Positions 51,986-61,823 of a stretch of 64,000 bases of DNA are shown here, one piece after another. Under the pieces are notes generated by a model, which was given only the letters and a program-made list of their open reading frames with translations, did not search any database and was not told the origin of the DNA. The DNA is taken from positions 1,426,001 through 1,490,000 of the forward strand of contig NZ_CP113942.1 in assembly GCF_029392815.1 (NCBI RefSeq), read 5' to 3'. A program made the translations under genes and the position numbers. Origin of the DNA: Bifidobacterium sp. ESL0682. GTDB lineage: Bacteria; Actinomycetota; Actinomycetes; Actinomycetales; Bifidobacteriaceae. Position 1 is the first letter of the stretch; every line of letters begins with the position of its first letter.

Positions 51986-52849
51986 TTATTCAATGCTGGG
52001 CTTGCCGCGTCCACGCGAACGCGTATGGCTGGCAATCACGTCCAAAGCCTTTTTGCGGTCGAAATCAGCGGTTTTCACCACATGTTCCCCGTGTTCTTCA
52101 AGCCCTTTGACGTCAACGATGCCCAACATCAGATCTTCGACGAACTCAGGAGTGGTGGTGAACAGTACCGGCGGTGCGAACTGCTGCCCCGGCTCCCCTG
52201 CCATGTAGAGCGTGGAAACCAGCTTGTCCGCACGATTGACCGAGAGTACGGCCGGCATGCCGTTGACCACGCTGGTCAGGTCCTTTGCAGCACCTTCCGG
52301 CGCATCACCGTCAAGATTGTGCAGAATCGCAACAGCCCCGTTCTCGTCGGCCACACAATCAGCGGAAATATCCGCAATCTGGCAGAACGCAGCGAGCAAA
52401 TCCGCCGAAATAAGCCTGGTAATCAGCACGGCGACCTTGGCACGGTTGCCGATGAGCCCTTCGAGCTCTTCGTCAAAGTTTATCTGGTCTAGTTCGTCGG
52501 TGATTTTGCGATCGGTCTGTTCCGAAGTATTCGTGCCGCTCATACCGGCTTCAGCGTTTGACTGTGATTCGGCATTGCCGCGCGAAACGCTACCTCTTGT
52601 ACCATCGTCAGGAGCCTTGCCGTCTACGCCCAAATCGTTGGAACCTGCGGCATCGTTATCGTTCGAACTTTTGCCATCCGGGTCATCCGCAAACTCCTTC
52701 TCGAAACCAGCCAGTGCCGCTTCGAGTTCTTCGTCGCTGAACAGACCGCCGTTCTCGTCGTTGGAACCATCGGGTTTATTGGCCTTATCGGCATTATCGA
52801 AATTTTCGAAGCCGTCGGTTCCCTCGTTGTCGTCACGACGTTCGCTCAT
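51986..52849 (-). CDS. Acidic protein of unknown function inside the his cluster
   Basis: A 287-residue soluble protein. The first about 120 residues are low-complexity and strongly acidic (Asp, Glu, Asn, Ser, Gly; e.g. GLFSDEELEAALAGFEKEFA). The rest looks folded: NRAKVAVLITRLISADLLAA, VNGMPAVLSVNRADKLVSTL and a basic C-terminal HTRSRGRGKPSIE. No signal peptide or membrane helix. I do not recognise a family. ATG 52849 overlaps the hisB stop by one base (TGATG), so it is translationally coupled to hisB and probably co-expressed with hisH 145 bp downstream. A role connected with histidine synthesis is only suggested by position. Confidence 0.75.
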   Translation of the reverse strand: MSERRDDNEGTDGFENFDNADKANKPDGSNDENGGLFSDEELEAALAGFEKEFADDPDGKSSNDNDAAGSNDLGVDGKAPDDGTRGSVSRGNAESQSNAEAGMSGTNTSEQTDRKITDELDQINFDEELEGLIGNRAKVAVLITRLISADLLAAFCQIADISADCVADENGAVAILHNLDGDAPEGAAKDLTSVVNGMPAVLSVNRADKLVSTLYMAGEPGQQFAPPVLFTTTPEFVEDLMLGIVDVKGLEEHGEHVVKTADFDRKKALDVIASHTRSRGRGKPSIE

Positions 52850-53451
52850 CACAGCGCCCCTTTGGTGCTTGGAATGATACCGGCAATACGCGGGTCGGGC
52901 TCGACAGCGAAACGCAGTGCACGAGCGAGCGCCTTGAACTCGGCTTCGGCGATATGGTGCGGATCGCGGCCGGCGAGCACTGTCATATGTAGGCAGAGAT
53001 CGGCATGGAAGGCGATGGATTCCATGACATGACGAACCAGAGAGCCGGTGAAATGTCCGCCGATCATGGCGTATTCAAATCCCTCCGGTTCTCCGGTGCA
53101 CACTGCATACGGACGGCCGGAAATATCGACCACGGCGCGAGCGAGCGCCTCGTCCAGCGGCACGGTGGCATCGGCGAAACGACGGATGCCGCGCTTGTCT
53201 CCCAATGCCTGCTTCAGCGCCTCGCCGAAAACGATGGCTGTGTCTTCGACGGTATGGTGCACGTCGATGTCGGTGTCGCCGCTCGCGCGAATCTTCAAGT
53301 CAATCAGCGAGTGCTTGCCGAGTGCGGTCATCATATGGTTGTAAAAGGGTACCGAGGTCTCGATATCGGTTTTGCCGGTGCCGTCGAGATCCAGGCTCAG
53401 CTCAATCTTGGATTCGCTGGTCTCGCGCACTATCGTCGCCGTTCTTGCCAT
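52849..53451 (-). CDS. hisB: Imidazoleglycerol-phosphate dehydratase
   Basis: Mn2+-dependent dehydratase of histidine synthesis. It is 200 residues, with both metal-binding signatures: [16 protein letters not shown] (His65, His66, Glu69) and [15 protein letters not shown] near residues 163-177. DISGRPY and [15 protein letters not shown] are typical. It is monofunctional, without the phosphatase domain of E. coli HisB. ATG 53449-53451 has a textbook AAGGAG 5 nt upstream. Confidence 0.96.
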   Translation of the reverse strand: MARTATIVRETSESKIELSLDLDGTGKTDIETSVPFYNHMMTALGKHSLIDLKIRASGDTDIDVHHTVEDTAIVFGEALKQALGDKRGIRRFADATVPLDEALARAVVDISGRPYAVCTGEPEGFEYAMIGGHFTGSLVRHVMESIAFHADLCLHMTVLAGRDPHHIAEAEFKALARALRFAVEPDPRIAGIIPSTKGAL

Positions 53452-53533
53452 GACCGCTCCTTATCGCTCATTCACACACATTTCAACGCTTAACACCATC
53501 ATAATTCATCACGAAGTCAAGCAGACATTACCA

Positions 53534-54697
53534 CTATTCGTTTTCGAGCTGGCTCAGCACTTCCGTCAATGCCTCGCGGAAGCGGGCCATCTCTTCGTCA
53601 GTGCCCATGCACACACGCAGCCAGCCGTCCGGCCCAACAACACGAATCAAAACGCCGCGCTTCAGCAGTTCGTCGAAAATGCGTTCGCGGTTTTCGAATG
53701 AACCGCCGAACAGCACGAAGTTGGACTGAGAATCGGCAACCTGAAGAGGCTTGCCATGCCAGGTGAGGGTCTTCAACCAAGCGGCAGTCGCCTCACGTGT
53801 TTCACGCAGGTGCTTCACTTGGCTCAGCTGTTCGTCGGTATGTTTGAATGCCGCGAGCGCCGTGGCCTGAGTGACGGCGGAAAGATGGTAAGGCATACGT
53901 ACGATACGCACGCAGTCGATGATGCCTCGATCAGCCGCCAGATAGCCTACACGAGCGCCCGCAAAAGCGAAGGCCTTGCTCATGGTGCGGCTCACGGCGA
54001 GATTCGGATATTTCGCCAGAAGGTCCAGCGCTGTCGGCGTGCCGGGAGTACGGAATTCGATATAGGCTTCATCGACCACAACCACAGGGTGCACACCTTC
54101 TGCCGCACCTTCGACCTTCGCGTTTTGTGCGGCTTGCAGGATTGTCTCCAGCTGGTCCATCGGCAGGATGGTGCCGGTCGGGTTGTTCGGGCTGGTCAGC
54201 AGAATGATTGACGGCTGCTCACGTTCCATGGCTTCCAGCACGGCATCAAGGTTCAGCGAGAAATCGGGATTGCGCTGTACCGTAACCCACTTGGTAAACG
54301 TGTCGCGCGCATACTCGGGGTACATGGAATAGGTCGGATCGGCACCCAGAGCCTTGCGTCCGGGACCGCCAAAGGCTTGGAAAAGCTGGAGCATGATCTC
54401 ATTGCTGCCGTTGGCGCCCCACAGCTGCTCGATACCAAGTTTTACACCGGACTCGCGTTCGAGATAATCGGCAAACGCCTGACGCAGCGCGGTATGCTCG
54501 CGGTCAGGATACCGATTGAGCGTCGGAGCGATCTTGCGGACGTCTTCTGCAATCTCATTAACTACAGCCGGCGCGGGCGCATACGGATTTTCGTTGACGT
54601 TCAGGCACACCGGCACATCGAGTTGCGGCGCACCGTAGGGGACCTCGCCGATAAGGTCATTGCGCAGTGGCAGATTCTGCGGAATCGTGTCGGTCAT
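53534..54697 (-). CDS. hisC: Histidinol-phosphate aminotransferase
   Basis: PLP-dependent class I/II aminotransferase making histidinol phosphate. It is 387 residues from ATG 54695-54697. Features are LNVNENPYAPAP, NRYPDREHTALR, GANGSNEIMLQL, SPNNPTGT, VVVDEAYIEF, and the PLP lysine in VSRTMSKAFAFAGARVGY; Arg residues for substrate phosphate lie in GWLRVCMGTDEE. The GGAG ribosome site is about 13 nt upstream. It precedes hisB by 82 bp and follows hisD after a 197-bp gap with a strong hairpin. Confidence 0.95.
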   Translation of the reverse strand: MTDTIPQNLPLRNDLIGEVPYGAPQLDVPVCLNVNENPYAPAPAVVNEIAEDVRKIAPTLNRYPDREHTALRQAFADYLERESGVKLGIEQLWGANGSNEIMLQLFQAFGGPGRKALGADPTYSMYPEYARDTFTKWVTVQRNPDFSLNLDAVLEAMEREQPSIILLTSPNNPTGTILPMDQLETILQAAQNAKVEGAAEGVHPVVVVDEAYIEFRTPGTPTALDLLAKYPNLAVSRTMSKAFAFAGARVGYLAADRGIIDCVRIVRMPYHLSAVTQATALAAFKHTDEQLSQVKHLRETREATAAWLKTLTWHGKPLQVADSQSNFVLFGGSFENRERIFDELLKRGVLIRVVGPDGWLRVCMGTDEEMARFREALTEVLSQLENE

Positions 54698-54834
54698 AGT
54701 CTGTTCTTCTCTCCTCGCCTTGTGGCGACATACATGTAATGGCATACGTCTGCAATTCCGGCCAATCGAGACCAGAAAATTGCTTGCTGGTAAGCATGAG
54801 CCTATACGTCGCCCATGCCCATAAAAATGTCAAA

Positions 54835-54874
54835 GCGGTTTTGCCAAGCCGAAGACCGGATGGCAAAACCGCTG
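54835..54874 (-). terminator. Hairpin between hisD and hisC
   Basis: A perfect 13-bp stem (AGCGGTTTTGCCA, 54835-54847, with its complement at 54862-54874) and 14-nt loop lies 20 bp after the hisD stop. On the minus strand it is followed by TTTGACATTTTTA. It could terminate hisD transcripts or act as an attenuator before hisC. Confidence 0.55.
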
Positions 54875-54894
54875 AAATCTCAACCGAAAGGGCG

Positions 54895-56276
54895 CTACTT
54901 ACGCAGGCCGGCCTTGCGCTCCTGATCCTTCAACGTGGCCTTGTCATACGGGTCGTCGACGAAACGGCTCAGCACGCACTCGCCGTGGGCGGGCAGGTCT
55001 TCGGAAACGGCGAAGGCATTGATAAGCGAGGCCAGAGGCTTGAGTCCCTGCTCGTCGTATTCGATGACTTCGACAGGCTTCATGAAGGTGTGCACACCGA
55101 GACCGCAGGCAAAGCGAGCAGTACCACCGGTGGGCAGCACGTGGTTGGAGCCGGACATGTAATCGCCCAACGGAACCGGAGAATACGGCCCGCGGAAGAT
55201 GGCGCCGGCGTTCTTGATGCGCGGCACAACCTCGTCGGGGTTCTCGGTCTGGATCTCCAAATGCTCGGCAGCGTAGGCGTTGGCGGCATCGACGGACTGA
55301 TCAAGTCCATCCGTGAGGATGATGCCGGACTGGCGGCCAGTGATCGATGTGGCGACGCGTTCATGCGACATGGTGCGCGGTACACGCTTATCGAGACTTT
55401 CCTGCACCTTCTTGGCCAGCTCTTCGCTATCGGTAATCAGAACGGAACCGGCGAGTTCATCGTGTTCTGCCTGACCGATGAGGTCGGCAGCGACCCAGCT
55501 CGGATTGGCGGTCTTGTCGGCCAAAATGGCGATTTCGGTAGGTCCAGCGACTGCGTCAATACCGACGATGCCGGAGACCATGCTCTTGGCCGTGGCTACA
55601 AAGATGTTGCCGGGGCCGGTGATCTTATCGACCGGCTCGCACAGCACTTCACCGTCTTGCGGCTCGGAGCCGTTGGCGCCGTATGCAAACATGGCGATAG
55701 CCTGTGCACCGCCGACCGCGTAGACCTCATCGACACCCAAAATGGCGCAGGTGGCAAGGATGGTCTTGTTGGGCAGACCGTCATTGTCAGCGCTCGGAGG
55801 CGTGGCAATGGCCAACGAAGAGACGCCTGCAACCTGGGCCGGTACGGCGTTCATAATCACGGAAGTCGGATAGACCGCCTTGCCACCGGGCACATACAGG
55901 CCGACGCGCTCGACAGGAATCCAGCGTTCGGCGACACGCGCGCCTTCGGCCAAGTCGGTGTAGAAGTCCTTCGGCACCTGCGAGGTGCAGACCTTACGAA
56001 TACGGCGCACCGATTCCTCGATGGCGGCACGAACTTCGGGATCAAGCTCTTCAAGCGCACTCTGCATTGCTTCAGCAGGCACACGCAGATGGTGCGGACG
56101 AATATGATCGAACTTCTCCTCGAAATCACGCAAGGCCGCAGCTCCGCGAGCCTTGACATCGTCGAGGATAGGACGCACAGCACTGCTGGCTTGTTCGTGC
56201 CCATTTCGGCACGAGGCATGGCCTCCAGCATCTGTGCGCGGGTGAGGCGCTTTCCGCGCAGATCAATAATTCGCAT
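54895..56276 (-). CDS. hisD: Histidinol dehydrogenase, one frameshift in this sequence
   Basis: Zn2+- and NAD+-dependent enzyme of the last two steps of histidine synthesis. The composite product is about 460 residues from ATG 56274-56276 (MRIIDLRGKRLT). Motifs include GLYVPGGKAVYPTSVIM, IDAVAGPTEIAILAD with ADLIGQAEHDE (zinc and catalytic His/Glu), NHVLPTGGTARF and ALSVxxF-like GLGVHTFMKPVEV. The frame breaks at about 56188-56193, where EMGTNK must join ASSAVRPILDDVK; one added base does this. The gene would otherwise lose its first 33 residues. First gene of the his group here. Confidence 0.92.
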
Positions 56277-56465
56277 GGTGTTATTTTCCATACTTGACTA
56301 TCGTATTCGGCACCAAATACCAATATGAGATACAAGCCACATGCTGAGATAAACCGTGCACGGCGCTCATGATGCGAGACAAAAGTGTCCGAAACCAGGC
56401 TCTCTCAACTCAATCAGCCACCCTCAACCTAGGCCTTGCCGGAAACTTTTGCCAGATCTGGTCAC

Positions 56466-59400
56466 TCACGATGCCGGCAGGCAACGCGGGCCGAAAAGAA
56501 TCTTGATTTCGGCAAAAAGCGTGGTATCGCGCTTGACCCTGAATCTGTCACCGAACGTGAGCACCTGGGCATTGCCGCTGGAATCCATGATGGCGAGCTT
56601 GACCTCACAGATGCCGGGATGATGGGTAAGCACCTGCCCGAGCTTCATGACATGTGGCCGGTTCAACGCGGCTTTCGGCAGCGTGATAATCAGCGGACGC
56701 TCATCCTCGGCCTCCAGATTGGGGACAGTCATCTCGTTGGCGCGCATGCTTACCGTTTCGTCGCGCTGCTCGACGAAACCGCGAATCTGCACCACTTCGT
56801 CGACAGCCATCAGCTCGGCGGCGGAACTATAGGCCTTGCCGAAGAACATGCACTGGATGGAGCTTTCCATGTCTTCGATGGTGACGATGGCCCAAGGGTT
56901 GCCCTTCTTGGAGACACGACGGTCCACTGCGGTGATGAGCCCGGCGATGGTGACCTGCGCACGATCGTCCATGTTCGGCGCGCTGTTGATCAGTTGTGCG
57001 ATCGACATATCGCGTAGACCGTTGAGCACTGCGGTCATGCCGGAAAGCGGGTGATCGGAAACGTAAAGGCCGAGCATCTGCCGCTCGAAATTGAGCTTGG
57101 TCTTCTTGTCCCATTCCTCGATATCGGGCACAGAGACCTGGGCGTCGCCCATCGCGTCGTCCTCTCCCCCGTCGCCGTCCAAGCCGGCAAAGAGGTCGAA
57201 CTGACCTTCCGCCTGCTTGCGTTTGAGGCTAATCACCGAGTCGATGGCGGACTCGTGAATCTGGAAGAGCGCACGACGGTTCGGGTCGATGGAGTCGAAA
57301 GCACCGGCCTTGATCAGTGATTCCACGCTGCGCTTGTTGAGCGCTTCCAGAGAGACACGGCGGATGAAGTCCATGAAGTTGACATACTTGCCACGCTTGG
57401 TCTCGCGCTCGTCGATGATGTCCTGAACGGCCTTGTCGCCCACATTGCGGATTGCGCCCAGGCCGAAACGGATGATGTTGCCGACAGGAGCGTACTCGAG
57501 TCGGGATTCGTTGACATCCGGCGGCAAGACCTGAATACCCATGCGCCTGGCCTCGCCCAGGTAGAGCGCGGTCTTGTCCTTGTTGGTGCGTTCGTTCTGC
57601 AGCAACGCGGCCATGAATTCCACCGGATAGTGGGTCTTCAAGTACGCGGTCCAATAAGAGATCAGACCGTATGCAGCGGAATGGGCCTTGTTGAACGCAT
57701 AGCCGGCGAACGGCACGAAGATGTCCCAAACGTCCTGTGCGGCCTTCTGCGAGTAGCCGTGTTCCTTCATGCCTTCGAAGAACGGCTTCTGTTCCTTGGC
57801 CAGCACCTCGGGCTTCTTCTTGCCCATCGCTCGCCGCAGCACGTCTGCTCGGCCCAGCGAATACCCTGCCAGGATTCGTGCCGCGGACTGCACCTGCTCC
57901 TGGTAGACGATGAGGCCGTAGGTCTCGTCGAGCACGGGGGCGAGAGCCTCGGCCACCTCGTCGTTAATCGGAGTAATCGGCTGCAAACCGTTCTTGCGTT
58001 TGGCGTAGTTGTTGTGCGAGTCCACATCCATCGGGCCCGGGCGATAGAGGGCGATGAGTGCGGATATATCGTTGAAGTTATCGGGCTTGAGGCTCTTGAG
58101 CAGAGCCCTCATCCCGTCGCCATCGAGCTGGAAGACACCCAGAGTGTCACCGCGGGTCAACAGTTCGTAGGTTTCCTTGTCGTCCAGCGGAATCTTGGTG
58201 TAGTCGATGGGTTCCTTGCCATTGAGCTCGATGTTCTTCAAGGTGTCGCGGATGACCGACAAGTTGGAGAGACCGAGGAAGTCGTTCTTCACCAGGCCAA
58301 GCGTTTCGCAGGTGTGGTATTCGAAGGTTGTGGTCACTGTGCCGTCGGTACGTTCCAGCAACGGCGAGGTGTCGGTGATCGGCGTGGCCGACATGATGGT
58401 GGCGCAGGCGTGCACACCGGTCTGGCGAATCAACCCCTCGATACCCTTGGCCTCTTCCACAATGCGCTTGGCGTCCGGATCGGAATCATAGAGCTCACGG
58501 AACTCACGCGCTTCGGCGTATTTCTTGGAAGTCGGGTCGAACATCTCCTTGAGGCTCGCGTCCTTGCCGTTCTTGCTCGGCGGCAGGGCCTTGACGATGC
58601 GGTCGCCCACGGAGAACTCATAGCCCATGATGCGTGCGGAGTCCTTGATGGCCTGCTTGGTCTTGATGGTGCCGTAGATGACGCACTGCGCCACCTTGTC
58701 GTGTGCCCGTATTTATCGGCCACGTAGTCGAGTACTCGCTGTCGGCCTTCGGGGTCGAAATCGATATCGATATCAGGCAGGGAGACGCGCTCCGGGTTGA
58801 GGAATCGCTCGAAGATCAGACCGTGCTTCAGCGGGTCAAGTTCGGTGATGCCCATGGCGTAGGCCACCATGGAGCCTGCCGCGGAGCCACGGCCTGGTCC
58901 GACCATCACACCGTGGGTCTTGGCCCAGTTGATGTAGTCGGCGACCACCAGGAAGTAGCCGCAGAACTGCATCTGGCAGATCACGCCGCATTCGTAATCG
59001 GCCTGTTTGTGCACTTCTTCAGGAATGTTGCCGTCGTAGCGCTTCTCGAGGCCCTTCTGCACGTCGTGCAGGAACAGCGAGGTCTCATCCCATCCGTCGG
59101 GGCAATCGAACAGCGGCATGAACGCGCCATCCTCATGGTCGTCGAACATGACATTGCAGCGTTCGGCCACTTCCAGCGTATTGTCGCAGGCCTCTGGCAA
59201 TTCCTTGAAGAGCGCACGCATCTCTTCGGCCGACTTGATGTAGTAGCCGGAACCGTCGAATTTGAAACGATTCGGGTCGTCCAGGTGCGAACCCGAGTTG
59301 ATGCAGAGCATCGCGTCCTGCGAGCCGCGATCTTCTTCGTGTACATAATGGGAATCGTTGGTGGCGATGATGGGTGCACCGAGGTCCTTGGCGATTTTGA

Positions 59401-60025
59401 GCAGGTCCTTGGTCACCCGTTTCTCGATCTCCAGGTTGTGGTCCATCAGCTCGATATAGAAATTATCCTTGCCGAAGATGTCTTGCAACTGATGTGCGGC
59501 GCGCAAGGCTTCCTTGTACTGGCCCAAACGCAGACGGGTCTGAATAATGCCGGACGGGCAGCCCGAGGTGCCGATGACACCCTTGTGATAACGCTGCAGG
59601 ACATCGTAATCCATACGCGGCCATTTGCCGACACGTCCCTCTAGGTTGGCTACCGACGAGGCCTTCATCAGGTTGACCAAGCCCTCGTCGTTTTCGGCCC
59701 ACAGGGTCATATGGGTGATGAAACCACCGCCGGAGACGTCATCACTACGCTGGGCTTCGGTACCCCAATGCACACGGCCCTTGTCTGTTCTCGAAGTTTC
59801 AGGTGTGACGTACGCTTCGATGCCAATAATCGGCTTGATACCAGCGTTTACAGACGTGCTCCACATCTCGTAGGCGCCGTGCATGTTGCCGTGATCGGTG
59901 ATGCCGATAGCCGGCATTTCAAGCTCTTTGGCGCGATTGACCAGGTCGGGAATCTTGGACGCACCGTCAAGCAGCGAATAATGCGTGTGATTGTGCAATT
60001 GAACAAAGTTTCCCGATTCAGCCAT
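56466..60025 (-). CDS. dnaE: DNA polymerase III alpha subunit, one frameshift in this sequence
   Basis: Main replicative polymerase subunit. The composite product is about 1,186 residues, typical of actinobacterial DnaE1. The PHP domain comes first ([25 protein letters not shown]), then the C-family polymerase core with [16 protein letters not shown] and [14 protein letters not shown], which includes the catalytic Asp residues, and later YQEQVQ, the tandem HhH and an OB-fold ([18 protein letters not shown]). The frame breaks at about 58699-58704, in DKYGH(T)[11 protein letters not shown]; one added base restores it. ATG 60025 is chosen, with a GTG at 60034 as alternative. Essential, so the break is almost surely an error. 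Confidence 0.94.
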
Positions 60026-60329
60026 AGGTTCCACGATACCGACTCGGTCAGACGCATACAGACAGTATCCAATTAACTTTTCCAGCTACACTCATGACGG
60101 TCGGAGGGGCGGGCATACCTTATTCGGGACGTTCCTTGGCTAAGCCGTTAAACGGAAAGCTCTGTGAGCTTTCCGTAGGCGAAGTGAGCGCGATGCACGA
60201 GCGCGAAGACACGATTTCAAATCGTGTACGACCGTGTCTTATGCCCGAACAAGGCATGCCCGCCCCTCCAACCTCAACCTCACTAATTATTATTTAGCAA
60301 AAGCTGTAAGCGTAACACTCTATCTTCAC
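60026..60329. other. Intergenic region between dnaE and the rluD-like gene (304 bp)
   Basis: No gene is supported. Most of it is occupied by the folded inverted-repeat element at 60099-60273. The remainder is AT-rich (60274-60325) next to the rluD-like stop, plus about 70 bp ahead of dnaE that should hold its promoter. Confidence 0.5.
60099..60273. repeat. 175-bp structured inverted-repeat element (MITE-like or structured RNA)
   Basis: The ends 60099-60128 and about 60244-60273 are inverted repeats that pair at 27 of 30 positions (core GGAGGGGCGGGCAT / ATGCCCGCCCCTCC, then TTCGGG / CCCGAA). Inside lie two perfect hairpins: GGAAAGCTC/GAGCTTTCC (about 60154-60174) and ACACGATT/AATCGTGT (about 60210-60228). 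No obvious target duplication flanks it. It carries no coding sequence. Confidence 0.6.
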
Positions 60330-61256
60330 CTATTCTTTTGTACGTTTGACGTCACGCACGATGCTGAGAGCACGCTGGAGATCGGCGGGATAACGGGACG
60401 AGACCGTGGTCCAGAGGTGGGTGCGGGGATGGCGGAATTCCAAGCGCATGGCATGCAACCATTGACGTGTCAGCCCCAGGTGTTCGGCCAGCACGGGGTT
60501 GGCACCGTACATCGAGTCGCCGACCAACGGATGACCGATGGAGGAGAAATGTACACGAATCTGATGGGTACGGCCGGTCTCGAGGTTCACGCTCACCAGT
60601 GTGGCTTCGCTGAACCGTTCAAGTACGTCCCAATGGGTAATCGCCTTTTTGCCCAACGGCGTGACGGTGAAACGGAAATCAGAGACTTTCGCACGGCCGA
60701 TGGGCGCCTCAATGGTCGCTTTATCGTGAGTAAGGTTGCCCTGCACCAAGGCATGGTAGATCTTGACGACTTCATGGTGGGCGAACTGGCGGCGCATCTC
60801 GCGATATGCCAGATCTGATTTGCATACCAGCATCAATCCGCTGGTGCCGACATCGAGTCTACTGACGATGCCTTGCCTGCCAGGAGCGCCGAGGGAGGTG
60901 ATATGGGTGCCACGCGCCAGAAGGCTGCCCAGCACCGTGGGCCCCGTCCATCCCGCCGACGCATGAGCCGCAACACCAACCGGTTTGTCGACCACGACGA
61001 CATCCTCGTCCTCATAGACCACGGCCATGCCTTGCGCCAACGGTTCGGGATCCGGATCCTTCTCCACGATATCGAATTCGACGGTGTCGCCGTCGGCCAG
61101 TGTTCCTGATTTCGAAATGCTACGTTGTAATACAGATACTTCGCCGTCTTCGATGAGTTCAACGGCCTTCGAGCGTGAGACACCCAGCATCTTGGCCACG
61201 GCAATATCGAATCGCTTGCCGACCAAAGCATCCGGAGCGGGCACCAATCGGCTCAT
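60330..61256 (-). CDS. rluD: RluD-family 23S rRNA pseudouridine synthase
   Basis: A 308-residue pseudouridine synthase of the RluA/RluD group. An N-terminal S4 RNA-binding domain (about 14-65, KRFDIAVAKMLGVSRSKAVE) is followed by the catalytic domain with IVSRLDVGTSGLMLV, where the usual HRLD is SRLD but the catalytic Asp is kept. Other typical motifs are KIYHALVQG, ETGRTHQIRVHF, GHPLVGDSMYG and LHAMRLEFRHP. The ATG overlaps the lspA stop by 4 bp (ATGA), a conserved arrangement in actinobacteria. RluD versus RluA/RluC target sites cannot be separated from sequence alone. Confidence 0.92.
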   Translation of the reverse strand: MSRLVPAPDALVGKRFDIAVAKMLGVSRSKAVELIEDGEVSVLQRSISKSGTLADGDTVEFDIVEKDPDPEPLAQGMAVVYEDEDVVVVDKPVGVAAHASAGWTGPTVLGSLLARGTHITSLGAPGRQGIVSRLDVGTSGLMLVCKSDLAYREMRRQFAHHEVVKIYHALVQGNLTHDKATIEAPIGRAKVSDFRFTVTPLGKKAITHWDVLERFSEATLVSVNLETGRTHQIRVHFSSIGHPLVGDSMYGANPVLAEHLGLTRQWLHAMRLEFRHPRTHLWTTVSSRYPADLQRALSIVRDVKRTKE

Positions 61257-61810
61257 CGACCATTCACTCCCCTGCCCTGCGGGCTTTGACTTTGTTCATC
61301 ACGCTGTTCCTGCGCTTCCTTGGCGCTGAACGGCACACTGGCCAACAACAGGACGACAATCATCACAGCGGCCACGCCAAGTTCGATATCGGCCACATTG
61401 CCGACGGACCAGCCATAGTTGAGGAAATCCACCACGGAGCCGTTGAGGAATCCATGGGCAAAAATCACCCTGTCGATAAGATTGCCGAAGGCTCCTGCAA
61501 ATGCCAGCGTTAGCGCCGCTGTCCACCACAGCGAAATCGTGGTCAGTGCCAGATACACCAACACCACGCAGGCTACCAATGCCACGCAAGAAATAAGCCA
61601 TGTCACCGACGAGCCCATGCCCAGCGACGCACCGGGATTATGGACCAACGTCAATCCCAACAATTTGGGAATGACCACAACGGTGGTATCGCTGCTCAAC
61701 GCAGCCTGCGCCCACAGTTTGGTCAGACGGTCGAGTACAAGCGCCGCCACTGCCACGATAACGAAAACGGCCACACGAGTGCGCGGCCGTTTGGGTGATA
61801 CATTCTTCAT
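61253..61810 (-). CDS. lspA: Lipoprotein signal peptidase (signal peptidase II)
   Basis: Integral-membrane aspartyl protease that cleaves prolipoproteins after lipid modification. It is 185 residues with four membrane helices; the first is VAVFVIVAVAALVLDRLTK. The conserved motifs are VHNPGASLGM, AGAFGNLIDRV with the first catalytic Asp, and VVDFLNYG...GNVADIELG with the second; FNxAD is GNVAD here. The start ATG is at 61808-61810 (MKNVSPKRPRTRV), 14 bp after the divIVA stop. An upstream in-frame start would overlap divIVA. Confidence 0.94.
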   Translation of the reverse strand: MKNVSPKRPRTRVAVFVIVAVAALVLDRLTKLWAQAALSSDTTVVVIPKLLGLTLVHNPGASLGMGSSVTWLISCVALVACVVLVYLALTTISLWWTAALTLAFAGAFGNLIDRVIFAHGFLNGSVVDFLNYGWSVGNVADIELGVAAVMIVVLLLASVPFSAKEAQEQRDEQSQSPQGRGVNGR

Positions 61811-61823
61811 ATCGATGGCCGAA

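Noticed and set aside
54739-56328. A 529-codon open frame antisense to hisD
   Set aside because: It overlaps well-conserved hisD throughout, shows no family motif, and resembles a mirror of the coding bias.
58690-58710. A split (inteinless, two-gene) dnaE
   Set aside because: Split DnaE occurs in cyanobacteria with intein sequences. Here no intein is present, the overlap is a simple -1 shift, and other genes show the same defect.
60094-60297. A 67-codon open frame between dnaE and the rluD-like gene
   Set aside because: It lies inside the inverted-repeat element, has no ribosome site, and its sequence is explained by the hairpins.
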